A stretch of DNA of 43,943 nt from Sediminibacterium salmoneum NBRC 103935 (GTDB lineage: Bacteria; Bacteroidota; Bacteroidia; Chitinophagales; Chitinophagaceae). Position numbers and translations under genes: made by a program. The DNA lies in NCBI RefSeq assembly GCF_000511175.1, contig NZ_KI866530.1, positions 1,196,427-1,240,369 of the forward strand, written 5' to 3'. Positions 34,614 through 43,922 of the stretch are shown here, one piece after another. Each line of letters opens with the position of its first letter. Positions within the stretch are counted from its first letter, which is position 1. Below the pieces are notes generated by a model that saw nothing but the letters and a program-made list of their open reading frames with translations, did not search any database and was not told the origin of the DNA.

Positions 34614-36465
34614 CAACCAGTTTAGACTTGTCCCAAGCATTATCCGGCTTGTGTTCAATGAATTTTCTGTCTTCAGCCAGCAATCTTTCCTGCTGTTCTA
34701 TTTCTTCTTTTACAGACTTTACATAGCTATCGTAATCGTGTCTGTGCTCAGAGAGTTTTTTAAGGGCATTATTATCATGAAGAATAAAATCATTTGCCTT
34801 CCTGAGTGAAGTATATTTTCTGAAACCCAATGCAGACAAGATATCTACACCCATGTAAACCGAAGCATGGATAGATTCTCTGTAGATATTATTTATGCCA
34901 TTGTCTATTAATTCATAGGCATTTAATCTGTTTTTTGCCCTGAAGAAAAGTTTTAAATGAGGATAGTGCTTGGAAACCAGCGCAGACAATTCAATATTTT
35001 TTTCCGGAATATCCAGTGCCGATACCAAAATTTTTGCATGTGCTGCTCCTGCTGCATCTAAAATTGCAGTTCGGGTAGCATCCCCGTAGAATACTTTAAA
35101 ACCCATTTTACGCAGCAAGACTACCTGCTCACTGTTATTATCAAGAATGGTAGCTTCTACCCCATTTGCCCTTAAAAACCTCCCCAGTGTACTTCCAAAA
35201 TGACCAAATCCTGCAATAATTATTTCATTGTGTTCCTTGGGATCTACTTTATACTCTTTCTCCTCTGCTTTGTTTGAAACAATTCTGCTAGCAATTAATT
35301 TTTCATTGATAAATAATAATACGGGAGACATAATCATACTGATGGTAATAACAGCCATGTAAAAATCAAGCATTTCTTTCTCCAGCAGTCCCAACATCCC
35401 GATGGATCCCATAAGGATAAATGCAAATTCCCCTATTTGAGATAGCAATAGGGTAAATAAAATGTTCTGCATTAGTACTTTCCTGAAAATCTTACCAACC
35501 AGAAATAATACAATTGATTTCAATAACATGAAAAGCAATACGGCTTTAAATATGGCCAATGGCTGATGCACAATCAATCCAAAATTGATGGTAGAACCAA
35601 CTGCTGTAAAGAACAGGCCCAGCAAAAGCCCTTTAAAAGGTTCTAAATTGCTTTCTAATTCATGCCTGAATTCACTGTTTGCCATTAAAACTCCTGCCAG
35701 GAAAGCACCTAATGCCGCACTTACACCAGCCAGATCCATTAACCAGGATACTGCTATTACCAGAAATAAAGCGGAAGCAGTAAACAACTCACGCATATGA
35801 ACCCTGGCAATTAAATGCAAGAGGGGACTGAAAACAAATCTTCCCAGTAAAATAATACTGGAAACAGCTACTATAATGGTAATGGTTCTATTTTCATCCA
35901 TCCAGCCAAGCATTCCGGTTCTTGCAACCTTTGTTTGAACTTCACCTATTGCAAGTAAAGGCAGTGCAGCCAATATTGGTATAACAGCAATATCCTGGAA
36001 CAATAAAACTGCAAATGAAGATTTCCCTGCCTGTGATTTATCAAGATTTTTCTCTTTCAATGTTTGTAAAACAATCGCAGTAGAAGACATAGAGAATGTG
36101 AGGGCTAATGCAATTGATGTATTTAGCTCCATCCCTGAACCAAAATAAAAAAATAGAAAAAATAAGATACTGGTGAAAAGCATTTGTAAGCCCCCCATGC
36201 CAATAATGCGTCTTCTCATTCTCCAGAATGATTGAGGGTTTAATTCTAATCCAATTAAAAACAACATCATAACAACTCCAAACTCAGCCGCATGCATAAT
36301 ATCTTCCCCTTCAGTTCCAATAAACTCCAGCACAAAGGGTCCAATGATTACCCCTCCAATAATATAGCCTAGTACAGAGCCAATCCCCAGTTTCTTTGCA
36401 ATGGGAACAAAAACCAATGCAGCTCCCAGAAAAATCATGGCATTTTGTAAAACGGATGCTCCCAT
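34603..36465 (-). CDS. KefB/KefC-type monovalent cation:proton antiporter (CPA2)
   Basis: A 620-residue protein with about 12 membrane helices (residues 1-385), starting AMIFLGAALVFVPIAKKLGIGSVLGYIIGG, the CPA2 opening. LFLIGLELNPQ and AFLAGVLMANSEFRHELE match Kef proteins. A cytosolic RCK/TrkA-N domain (about 410-525) has the dinucleotide motif IIAGFGHFGSTLGRFLR. In Proteobacteria such systems expel K+ in exchange for protons during electrophile stress, under glutathione control. The start overlaps the flavodoxin-like ancillary gene by 31 bases, so the two are coupled. The kind of thiol or nucleotide that gates it here is not known. Confidence 0.92.
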   Translation of the reverse strand: MGASVLQNAMIFLGAALVFVPIAKKLGIGSVLGYIIGGVIIGPFVLEFIGTEGEDIMHAAEFGVVMMLFLIGLELNPQSFWRMRRRIIGMGGLQMLFTSILFFLFFYFGSGMELNTSIALALTFSMSSTAIVLQTLKEKNLDKSQAGKSSFAVLLFQDIAVIPILAALPLLAIGEVQTKVARTGMLGWMDENRTITIIVAVSSIILLGRFVFSPLLHLIARVHMRELFTASALFLVIAVSWLMDLAGVSAALGAFLAGVLMANSEFRHELESNLEPFKGLLLGLFFTAVGSTINFGLIVHQPLAIFKAVLLFMLLKSIVLFLVGKIFRKVLMQNILFTLLLSQIGEFAFILMGSIGMLGLLEKEMLDFYMAVITISMIMSPVLLFINEKLIASRIVSNKAEEKEYKVDPKEHNEIIIAGFGHFGSTLGRFLRANGVEATILDNNSEQVVLLRKMGFKVFYGDATRTAILDAAGAAHAKILVSALDIPEKNIELSALVSKHYPHLKLFFRAKNRLNAYELIDNGINNIYRESIHASVYMGVDILSALGFRKYTSLRKANDFILHDNNALKKLSEHRHDYDSYVKSVKEEIEQQERLLAEDRKFIEHKPDNAWDKSKLVAND

Positions 36466-37067
36466 TCTGCTGATTTTAATTGATTAAAATTGTCTATCTC
36501 TTTGAGCTTATTTAACTCAATTGGTTCATTCATTAAAAAGTGAAGTATTTGCTGATACCAAATCATATTCTCTTCAATTGCGTCTGCACTTAGTTTATTG
36601 GCACCTGCAACTATAAAAGGTGGCAAATATTCCATTTTACATAAGTTTGCCGTCTGATCAAATGAATTTAAAAATTCCCTGTGTGTAAACCTGTTTCTAC
36701 CTTCTTTCTGATACACATGAAAATCCCCTCCTGAGGTAATTACATTCATCACCCACTTACCTTGCAACTGATTACCCCCCGTTCCATACGCCCAACCATA
36801 TTCCAGAACCAAATCGAGCCATTGCTTCATTAATGGCGGACAGTTGTACCAATAAAAAGGATGTTGCCATACAATTATATCATGCTCCAGCAATAAGGAC
36901 TGTTCTTTTTCAATATCAATATTAAAATCCGGATACAATTCGTACATATCCCGAAAAGTGATTCCAGAAAGATGCTTTACGCCTTCAGTTAATTTTACAT
37001 TTACCTTGCTGTCTTCGAATCTGGGATGAAAAAACAACAACAATAGTTTTTTGCTGGTCATAAACAA
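36435..37067 (-). CDS. KefF/KefG-like NAD(P)H oxidoreductase, ancillary to the Kef antiporter
   Basis: A 210-residue flavodoxin-like quinone reductase. LLLLFFHPRFEDSKVN is the phosphate-binding start, IVWQHPFYWYNCPPLMKQW and LDLVLEYGWAYGTGG are the marks of the KefF/KefG group, and the WVMNVITSGG segment follows. In E. coli such proteins bind the Kef channel and are needed for full activity. Here it lies just upstream of and overlapping the antiporter gene, which supports the same role. Either the first Met (37067) or the third (37061) could be the start. Confidence 0.9.
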   Translation of the reverse strand: MFMTSKKLLLLFFHPRFEDSKVNVKLTEGVKHLSGITFRDMYELYPDFNIDIEKEQSLLLEHDIIVWQHPFYWYNCPPLMKQWLDLVLEYGWAYGTGGNQLQGKWVMNVITSGGDFHVYQKEGRNRFTHREFLNSFDQTANLCKMEYLPPFIVAGANKLSADAIEENMIWYQQILHFLMNEPIELNKLKEIDNFNQLKSAEWEHPFYKMP

Positions 37068-37079
37068 TTTTAGCTGATA

Positions 37080-38243
37080 CTACAATTTACGCAGATTTAG
37101 CGGCTTCGCAAACTGACTCAACCCAATTACAGGACCAAGAGCGAGAAAAGGCCAGACCCAAATAAATGTAATCTGCATAAGCAAGTAACCTGTAATCTGA
37201 ATACTGATTACTGTTATTAGAAAACCAATACTGTTTACGAATGTAATGATACTGCCTCTGGATCCAGGAGGTGCAGACATAGCTACCAGACTTGAAAACA
37301 TGGGAGAATCTGCCACAACAAAAAAGCCCCAGATAACCAGGTAACCTATAAAAATTGCATTGGAAGCAAAAAAATAAAAAACTGGAAATAACAAACAACA
37401 AATACCTGAAATAAGCAAAGCCAGTTTGGCAAGGCTGTCCAACGGGGTTTTTCTGGATAGCAAACCAAATACCGCGCAGGCAAGCGCACCTGTTGCTATT
37501 ATACAGAAAGAATAAAGGGAAATAGATGCTGAAGTCCAGGAAGTTTTCTGAAAGATGAGCAATGGTATAAACGTCCAGAAAGTATAGAGCTCCCACATAT
37601 GACCCCAGTAACCAAGTATAGCTTTTCGCAAGGGAACTATCCGCATTAACACTTTAAAATCAGGAAACTGCAGCTTTCCTGCAGGCTTTCTATAAGGACC
37701 ATCTTTAACCAGTAAATAAAGAGATAATCCCCCAAAAATACATAAGCCTGAACTGGTATAAACCACGAATTCCCATGGAAAGCTGATGGATAAGCTTTTA
37801 ATAAAATGAGGGAAAGCAGTACCAAGTACCAGCCCTCCTACTAAAAATCCCAAAGATTTACCTAACCCATTTTCGAAATGGTCTGCAGCAATTTTCATTC
37901 CAACAGGATATATGCCGGACAGAAAAAAGCCCACAAAGAATCGGGAAATTAAAATTGCGGTTGAACCCATATCATTTGCTGATAATAAAATATTGCATAC
38001 AGCAGCCCCAATAGAGGATAAGAAAAAAATACGTGAAGGAGAAAAACGATCGGTGATCCCTGACAAGGCAAAAATCAATGTCCCTGAAATAAATCCAATC
38101 TGCACTGCGCTAACCAGATAAAGCAGAAAATCTGCCGATAACCCTTTTTCAGTTCCCAGATCCTGCAATACAGCATTACCTGCAAACCAAACTGAGGTGC
38201 AGAAGAATTGGGCAATAATAATGATGACTAAATTTCGATTCAT
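37080..38243 (-). CDS. MFS transporter
   Basis: A 387-residue membrane protein with about 12 hydrophobic segments, beginning MNRNLVIIIIAQFFCTSVWFAGNAVLQDL, where the IAQFFCTSxWFAGNAV part is typical of a Major Facilitator subgroup. The cytoplasmic loop with RFSPSRIFFLSS fits the loop 2-3 motif of MFS proteins, weakly. The substrate cannot be told. It lies 12 bases upstream of the KefF/G-like gene in the same direction, so it is likely cotranscribed with the potassium-efflux pair; a stress-export role is only inference. Confidence 0.85.
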   Translation of the reverse strand: MNRNLVIIIIAQFFCTSVWFAGNAVLQDLGTEKGLSADFLLYLVSAVQIGFISGTLIFALSGITDRFSPSRIFFLSSIGAAVCNILLSANDMGSTAILISRFFVGFFLSGIYPVGMKIAADHFENGLGKSLGFLVGGLVLGTAFPHFIKSLSISFPWEFVVYTSSGLCIFGGLSLYLLVKDGPYRKPAGKLQFPDFKVLMRIVPLRKAILGYWGHMWELYTFWTFIPLLIFQKTSWTSASISLYSFCIIATGALACAVFGLLSRKTPLDSLAKLALLISGICCLLFPVFYFFASNAIFIGYLVIWGFFVVADSPMFSSLVAMSAPPGSRGSIITFVNSIGFLITVISIQITGYLLMQITFIWVWPFLALGPVIGLSQFAKPLNLRKL

Positions 38244-38275
38244 AAAACAATATCGAATTTAGTTATTATTTTATC

Positions 38276-40354
38276 TTAAAAACTTCGCACTGGCCTTACA
38301 TAACAACGGATTGAGACAGATAAGGAAGCTTGAACACCAACATTAAAATCTTGATACCAAGCAGTAGTTAAAGAAGCGGAATTTTGAGTTGATGTCCAAT
38401 ACCGGGAATTCCTAAAACCAGGCAACTGAGCTTTATTAAGATATATTTTATATAGTTCATCTTTACTGGGCAAATACCAATCAGAATATCCACCGATTGT
38501 TTGAGAACTGCATAAATAAGCAGCATAAGAAATATTAGCTCCGGTATATGCACTAATTAGTGCCGTATTTGACCTTCCTGTTCCAATTTCATTACTCGTA
38601 TTTAAGGAACTAGACAATGCTGTTGACCAAGGGATATTTATAATATTTGCATCACTATTTGCCACAACTAGTCCATGAGTTTCGCCTGAAATATAACCCG
38701 GATCAGAGGCTGTTAAAATATAAGCAATTGTTCCTCCATAATATTTTTCTCCAACACTCAAAACAGAGCTTGTTGAAAATTGAACAGGGTCATTATAAGT
38801 AGTACCTAAACTGGTTGTAGCATAAGCCCGTACATAATAAGTAGTAGCCAATGTTAAATCAGTCAAATTAGCTGAGAACAATCCAGTTGAAGGATTTGTT
38901 GTACTAGACTTAAAATCTGCAATGGTAGGATTAGCTGAAGTACTCCAGCAAAAGCCTTTTTCCAAGATTGGTTCTCCTCCGTCTGTATACAAATTGGCTG
39001 AAACCGTTGCCAATGATGCTTTAATTGCACTTACGCTGTTAGTACCAGAAAAAATGGGCAGAACAGATGCAGCAGTAGTAAAACTCAGTTCATTTCCATA
39101 CTTTATCCCAAGATAATTAGAAGCATAAGATCGAATATAATATGTTGTATTACCTCTTAAGCCATTTATAAGACTAGTATAACTACCGGACCTCCCTAAA
39201 TCGATTGTTTTTGAATTTAGAATTGTTGGATTAGAGGAAGTATTCCAGCAAATTCCTGCTTTTAAATTAGCACCTTGATCTGAAGATATACTACCACCAG
39301 TGATTGCGCTGTATGATGTTATTGAGCTTACAGGTGCAGTAACAGGGATATCGGCAATAACAGATCTTGGAAAAGTTTCGCCGTTACTGTTCATTCCTGA
39401 TGTACCCAATCCGCCATTTCTATTCAAATATTCGCTTTCTGCAATTACCATCTTTCCGAATCTATTTAAATAAGGAACCGGGGTAGTTCCAGTTCCAAAA
39501 TAAATCCCTTGATTTTCAGCCAAATAATTTCTTGAATAAGTTTTAAGTTCAGAGGAGAAGGCAATTAGTTCTGCATACCCACCTCCATTATTGGTGTGAT
39601 GATATAAATTTCTATCAGAGCCAATATTATTCCACCTTGTTTTATCATTTGGAGTCAAGGGAGCAATAGACTGAACCATCAGCGTAGTATTGAATACCGC
39701 ACTACCAGGGGCAACAGATGAGCCATTCTGCCAATATTTGCCATTTTTTATTGACGTGCTGGCATTAGAAAGATCAATTAAAAGATTGGAGGAAAGATTA
39801 CTATGCCAATCTCTAATTAAATCAGCAGAATGACCTAAAATAAATCCGTCACCCCCATTTGCAAACTTGTTCACAATTGCAACGTGTCCTGTTATTGTCA
39901 TTTCAGAAACAAGATTCAGAGAATTATATGCACTTGTGTTTACTTGTCCAAAAAAGCGGATAAATGGTTTAGTATTCTCCAATTCAATATTGCCTGAATT
40001 TACAATTCGCGGCTGTTTAGCATTGCTTGCCTGTGTAAGATTTTTGTTATTCCCACTTTGATCATACCAGATTACAACAAATCCATCGTCTGTACCTACA
40101 AAAGCTAATAGAGAACTTTTATCCAAATCTCCACCTGCAGTAAAACCAATATCTAGCAACGCATTATCACTACTTCTCCTAACCTGCATACAATACCCTG
40201 TATACGCTGAGCTTAGCTTTCTTACCGAATATGCAACAGTTGAATTAACAGTTTCATCTAAACCAGCTAAATCCAATATATTCTGTGCAGCAACTGACAA
40301 TTGCATTAAGAATCCAAGAATAACCGAAAAAAATATACGATTAACAATCTGCAT
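38276..40354 (-). CDS. Large exported modular protein: arabinofuranosidase B-like, two Fn3-like and DUF1566-like modules
   Basis: A 692-residue protein with a signal peptide (IFFSVILGFLMQLSVAAQ). Residues about 30-290 resemble the AbfB catalytic-type lectin-like jelly-roll (AYSVRKLSSAYTGYCMQVRRSS, FVVIWYDQSGNNKN). Two Fn3-like repeats follow (about 340-430 and 430-530), each with GICW/GFCWSTS...NPTI and TTYYVRAYA. The C-terminal part (about 535-692) resembles DUF1566/C-type lectin-like modules (YGGTIAYIL, SDWYLPSKDELYKIY, RYWTST, CYVRPVRSF). No T9SS sorting domain or other anchor is evident. It is the last of three surface-protein genes, probably an adhesin or carbohydrate-binding protein. 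Catalytic activity is unlikely to be inferable from this sequence. Confidence 0.75.
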   Translation of the reverse strand: MQIVNRIFFSVILGFLMQLSVAAQNILDLAGLDETVNSTVAYSVRKLSSAYTGYCMQVRRSSDNALLDIGFTAGGDLDKSSLLAFVGTDDGFVVIWYDQSGNNKNLTQASNAKQPRIVNSGNIELENTKPFIRFFGQVNTSAYNSLNLVSEMTITGHVAIVNKFANGGDGFILGHSADLIRDWHSNLSSNLLIDLSNASTSIKNGKYWQNGSSVAPGSAVFNTTLMVQSIAPLTPNDKTRWNNIGSDRNLYHHTNNGGGYAELIAFSSELKTYSRNYLAENQGIYFGTGTTPVPYLNRFGKMVIAESEYLNRNGGLGTSGMNSNGETFPRSVIADIPVTAPVSSITSYSAITGGSISSDQGANLKAGICWNTSSNPTILNSKTIDLGRSGSYTSLINGLRGNTTYYIRSYASNYLGIKYGNELSFTTAASVLPIFSGTNSVSAIKASLATVSANLYTDGGEPILEKGFCWSTSANPTIADFKSSTTNPSTGLFSANLTDLTLATTYYVRAYATTSLGTTYNDPVQFSTSSVLSVGEKYYGGTIAYILTASDPGYISGETHGLVVANSDANIINIPWSTALSSSLNTSNEIGTGRSNTALISAYTGANISYAAYLCSSQTIGGYSDWYLPSKDELYKIYLNKAQLPGFRNSRYWTSTQNSASLTTAWYQDFNVGVQASLSVSIRCYVRPVRSF

Positions 40355-40383
40355 AAAAACCGATTTACAATTAGTTAATGTTA

Positions 40384-43278
40384 CTAGTAAAAAAAATCAA
40401 ATTGTATACGATCTCCCACCACAAGATTGTTACCACCATTGTTAGCCGGAATATACGTAACCGTAGCTCCAGAAACGCTATATGCGGTATTACTAATTCG
40501 AATACCATTTACAAACATCTTTACTTTACTATTAACTGAAGGTGTTTGACTCAAAGTAAAACTGGTTTGTGATGCACTTGCATTATACTCGTCTGCTACC
40601 TCCCTAACAGTAGTTCCAGCTGAACCCCATGAAATGGCACCACTCCCATTAGTAACAAGAACCTGACCAGCTGTACCATCCGTATTAGGATAGGTAATTG
40701 TCCCCGCCGTAATGGTTCCACTTGTGGCCACATTTGTAATATTGGCATTTCCTAATTTGATTGTATTTGAGCCATTTCCAATGGCATCGTGACCAATAAC
40801 AATCTGATTGCTTTGCCCAATGCCATTGACCCTTGAATTTGCCCCAATCAAAATTGAATTAGAAGTTGCGGTATTTAGAGTAGACCCATCAGCAATATAT
40901 CTACCTGCAAATGCACCTAAAACTGCATTTTCATTTCCGGTAATATTATGATCCAAAGCCCCAACACCTACAGCTGTATTTTGACTCCCTGTAGTATTTT
41001 TCTCCAAAGACTGAACTCCCAGGGCCAGATTATATCTGCCCGTTGTATTTTCAAATAAAGAAGTATACCCCAATGCAATATTAACATCACCAGTAGTATT
41101 TTTCACCATTGACTGATGTCCAATAGCAACATTGAAGCTTCCGGTTGTGGCGTTTGTTAGAGCATTAGTTCCTATAGCAATACTACCTTCTGCAGCAGTA
41201 TTATTTAGTAATGCATTATAACCAATCGATACATTATCCGCTCCTGTGGTATTGGAAAATAAAGCATGTGAGCCTAAAGCAATATTATAATTACCGCTCA
41301 GGTTGTTTCTTAGGGCATTAAATCCAACCACAGTGTTATCCGAAGCACTTGTAACAGATTTAAAAGCCCCGTACCCAAGAACAGTATTATTAGAAGCATT
41401 ATTTAGTATACCAGTCTCTTTATGGCCAAGGAGGATACTATTATTAAAATTATCCCCTCCTGACTTGGCATCCGACAACTTATCCAAACTACTTGTAGAA
41501 CCTGTAGTTGCATATCCTTCAAGTAGAGCAGTAACATTGGCTTTTGTACTAATTAATGATGTATCTACTTTCCAATCTGAAACATCGGCAGAACCATTAA
41601 AACCAGTTCCCGCTAAACCATATGAAGCACTTAACCCTTTCAAATTTGCCCCCAATGCAACACCACTAATGGTACTATTTGCCAAATCACCATTCTCTAT
41701 CTTAGTAGACAAACGTCGGTAGCTACTCAACATATTTGCTGTATCGCTGATATTTAACTTTGATGCAGCAGACCCAGTGGTTGCATAACCTGTCAACAAT
41801 CCACTCACATTTGCTTTGGTACTGATTACTGATGTATCCACTTTCCAATCTGAAACATCAGCAGAACCATTAAAACCTGTACCTGCTATACCATATGAAG
41901 CACTTAACCCTTTTAAATTTGAACCCAATGCAATACCACTAATGGTGCTATTTGCCAAATCACCATTCTCAATCTTAGTAGACAAACGTCGGTAGCCACT
42001 CAACATATTCGCTGTATCGCTGATCTTCAACCTGTTCACTAACATATAGGATGTGTCACTACTCCTCAACCGATTGGCCAACATTGTTGTTGTATCGCTA
42101 CTCTTCAGCCGGTTACTCAGCATACTTGCAGTGTCACTGATATTTAACTTTAATGCAGCAGACCCAGTGGTTGCATAACCTGTCAACAATCCACTCACAT
42201 TAGCTTTGGTACTAATTACTGATGTATCCACTTTCCAATCTGAAACATCAGCAGAACCATTAAAACCTGTACCTGCTATACCATATGAAGCACTTAACCC
42301 TTTTAAATTTGAACCCAATGCAATACCACTAATGGTGCTATTTGCCAAATCACCATTCTCAATTTTAGTAGATAACCGTCTGAAGTTGGACAACATATTT
42401 GCGGTATCGGTAATCTTGAGCCGGTTACTCAGCATAACAGCAGTATCGCTTAATTTAAGTCTGCTACTTAGCAATCCTTCCGCATCAGCAATATTAACTT
42501 TTAAATCAAGTGCGCTCTGTACAGCTTTACTTACTGGTTTATTTAAATCTGATGTATTATCTACTGCATCTATTCCCAAATTAACTTTGGCATTTAAAAC
42601 AGTAGAAGCACCAGTACCACCATTAATAATTTTAATAATTCCATTTACGTTTTCGGAATTACCTTTAATATCGCCCGTCACTTTTGCACCACTAACCGAT
42701 TCTATTTTTATATCCGTAATACTATAATTAGCAACCTTAGATGTCACTATTGCGCTATCTGCAATTTTTGCTGAAGTAACTTTATTATTCCCAATGATTG
42801 GATTAGGATAACTACCAGATAAATCACCACCTGCTGTACCAACAGGATTTGCAGTGCCTGCAGAAACCGCATTCAATGCATAGGGTACACTTAACAATTG
42901 TGTTGACCCCAGATTAATATAATTGTTTGTTGCCGTTGGATCAATTTCAACTTCCATAAATTTATCCCCTTGCATCCAGGTTACATTGCCCAATGATCCA
43001 ATTGAACTCATAAAGCCAGGACTTCCCACTTGAATGGCAAAAAGCCCCCAGGAATTGGTTTTTACAGACCTGGTTTCTGAAAACTGAACCGGCCCCTGTG
43101 ATGATCCTGTTCTGATATTAACCCTTAAATAGATTGTCTGATTCTGTAATGGATTACCGGCAGCATTTCTTGCAACGCCCTGGTAATTGATTAAAACAGG
43201 TGCCTGAGAAAATAAGTTTGTGGTTAAAAACAAAAACAGAACAAAACTGAACCCAAAGAATGCCTTTTTATTTAACAT
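40384..43278 (-). CDS. Large exported fibre protein with internal repeats and YadA-like head repeats
   Basis: A 964-residue protein with a signal peptide (AFFGFSFVLFLFLTTNLFSQ). Residues about 25-145 are the Bacteroidota fibre N-terminal region (APVLINYQGVARNAAGNPL ... LLSVPYALNAVSA). The middle (about 230-600) holds three copies of a 70-80 residue block (STKIENGDLANSTISGIALG... to TGYATTGSA) separated by a varying number of 13-residue units of the type RLKxSDTxxMLxN. Residues about 615-805 are 15-18 residue repeats (NIALGSHALFSNTTGADN and variants), the left-handed roll of YadA/Hia heads. The C-terminus (about 880-964) is a small beta domain of phage-tail-fibre style. No YadA barrel anchor is present. 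Probable trimeric surface adhesin. Confidence 0.8.
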   Translation of the reverse strand: MLNKKAFFGFSFVLFLFLTTNLFSQAPVLINYQGVARNAAGNPLQNQTIYLRVNIRTGSSQGPVQFSETRSVKTNSWGLFAIQVGSPGFMSSIGSLGNVTWMQGDKFMEVEIDPTATNNYINLGSTQLLSVPYALNAVSAGTANPVGTAGGDLSGSYPNPIIGNNKVTSAKIADSAIVTSKVANYSITDIKIESVSGAKVTGDIKGNSENVNGIIKIINGGTGASTVLNAKVNLGIDAVDNTSDLNKPVSKAVQSALDLKVNIADAEGLLSSRLKLSDTAVMLSNRLKITDTANMLSNFRRLSTKIENGDLANSTISGIALGSNLKGLSASYGIAGTGFNGSADVSDWKVDTSVISTKANVSGLLTGYATTGSAALKLNISDTASMLSNRLKSSDTTTMLANRLRSSDTSYMLVNRLKISDTANMLSGYRRLSTKIENGDLANSTISGIALGSNLKGLSASYGIAGTGFNGSADVSDWKVDTSVISTKANVSGLLTGYATTGSAASKLNISDTANMLSSYRRLSTKIENGDLANSTISGVALGANLKGLSASYGLAGTGFNGSADVSDWKVDTSLISTKANVTALLEGYATTGSTSSLDKLSDAKSGGDNFNNSILLGHKETGILNNASNNTVLGYGAFKSVTSASDNTVVGFNALRNNLSGNYNIALGSHALFSNTTGADNVSIGYNALLNNTAAEGSIAIGTNALTNATTGSFNVAIGHQSMVKNTTGDVNIALGYTSLFENTTGRYNLALGVQSLEKNTTGSQNTAVGVGALDHNITGNENAVLGAFAGRYIADGSTLNTATSNSILIGANSRVNGIGQSNQIVIGHDAIGNGSNTIKLGNANITNVATSGTITAGTITYPNTDGTAGQVLVTNGSGAISWGSAGTTVREVADEYNASASQTSFTLSQTPSVNSKVKMFVNGIRISNTAYSVSGATVTYIPANNGGNNLVVGDRIQFDFFY
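41505..41710. repeat. Diverged third copy of the fibre-gene repeat
   Basis: Aligns with copies A and B along its length, 273 bases from copy A, but with many substitutions at the DNA level (e.g. different codons for the same ISTKANV... and GFNGSADVSDW residues). An older duplicate, coding for about residues 523-591. Confidence 0.8.
41751..41980. repeat. Direct repeat copy A within the fibre gene
   Basis: A 230-base segment matching 42141-42370 with only four differences that I can count, a recent duplication with an offset of 390 bases. It codes for residues about 433-509 of the fibre protein. Confidence 0.9.
42141..42370. repeat. Direct repeat copy B within the fibre gene
   Basis: Partner of copy A (41751-41980). 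It codes for residues about 303-379. Confidence 0.9.
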
Positions 43279-43307
43279 GCTGTTTGATTGATATTTTCTT
43301 TTAAAAC

Positions 43308-43838
43308 TTACTTGATTTTCAAAACTTTGAATGTGCCTTTCTTAACAACAGAATTGCCTACCCCATTTAGCTGCTGAATAACAATTATATAAGCTCCCTG
43401 AGCCAGCTTACTGAAATCCCATCTCTCTGTTCTACCCAAACCAAAGTGATAATAAACTATTTCCTTAACTAACTTTCCCTGAATGTCAAAAATTTCAATC
43501 TTAATCTTTCCTGAATTGGTATGCATCAAATTAATCTCCAGAATATCCCTAAATGGATTAGGATAGATTTTAATTTCATCAGGTAGAAATCCGGGGAATG
43601 CATTATAAATGGATGCAAAAGAAGTAAAAGATTGAAGAACACCACTTGTTACAACAAGGCTCCCAGCTGATTGTGTTACTATTGATGCTGATTCTCCCAG
43701 GCTTAATTCAAACTGGTAATTACCTTGACCTGCGCTGTATTGCCCTGCTACATTAATAGTAGATGGATAGATGGACTGGGCTTCTGCTTTATCCTGAAAA
43801 AAGCAGACTAAAAAACTAATGGAAGTAATTTTTTCAAT
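43308..43838 (-). CDS. Exported protein with T9SS type A sorting domain; start unclear, possible frameshift
   Basis: The open frame runs from a TAA at 43851-43853 to the stop at 43308, about 176 residues from the first plausible position. It contains no ATG, GTG or TTG before the mature part. In frame it reads EKITSISFLVCFFQDKAEAQS, a passable signal peptide from a non-standard ATT (43838). In the neighbouring frame a TTG at 43837 reads KKLLPLVF then a stop; one extra base in the A6 run 43810-43815 would join it to LVCFFQDKAEAQS, a better signal peptide. The mature protein has a short repeat-like beta segment (about 25-85), then EIKIYPNPFRDILEINL and KIKIEIFDIQGKLVKEI, a T9SS type A sorting domain. 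It is 29 bases upstream of the fibre gene. Confidence 0.65.
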   Translation of the reverse strand: MEKITSISFLVCFFQDKAEAQSIYPSTINVAGQYSAGQGNYQFELSLGESASIVTQSAGSLVVTSGVLQSFTSFASIYNAFPGFLPDEIKIYPNPFRDILEINLMHTNSGKIKIEIFDIQGKLVKEIVYYHFGLGRTERWDFSKLAQGAYIIVIQQLNGVGNSVVKKGTFKVLKIK

Positions 43839-43895
43839 GAAACATTGTGTTTAAACAATAAAAAAATGCAAACACAATGAAGTCTGTTTAAAACT

Positions 43896-43922
43896 TAAAT
43901 TGCCCGCAATGCGGGCAATTTA
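43896..43922. terminator. Hairpin, probable terminator of a gene beyond the window edge
   Basis: A perfect 12-base-pair stem (TAAATTGCCCGC / GCGGGCAATTTA) with a 3-base loop. On the minus strand it is followed by AGTTTTAAAC, so it could end a minus-strand gene upstream of the T9SS protein. The rest of 43839-43943 shows nothing else I can support. Confidence 0.6.

Noticed and set aside
38276..38560. C-terminal lectin-like module of the 692-residue protein as a target of a diversity-generating retroelement
   Set aside because: The ending resembles known variable proteins, but there is no reverse transcriptase, no template repeat copy and no enrichment of AAY codons in the window.
41505..42370. 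Repeats in the fibre gene as a CRISPR or integron-like array
   Set aside because: Units are long, in frame, and code for a continuous protein; there are no short palindromic repeats with unique spacers.
41303..42727. Plus-strand frames of 139 and 173 codons opposite the fibre gene
   Set aside because: They copy each other because the sense strand is repetitive; no independent support.
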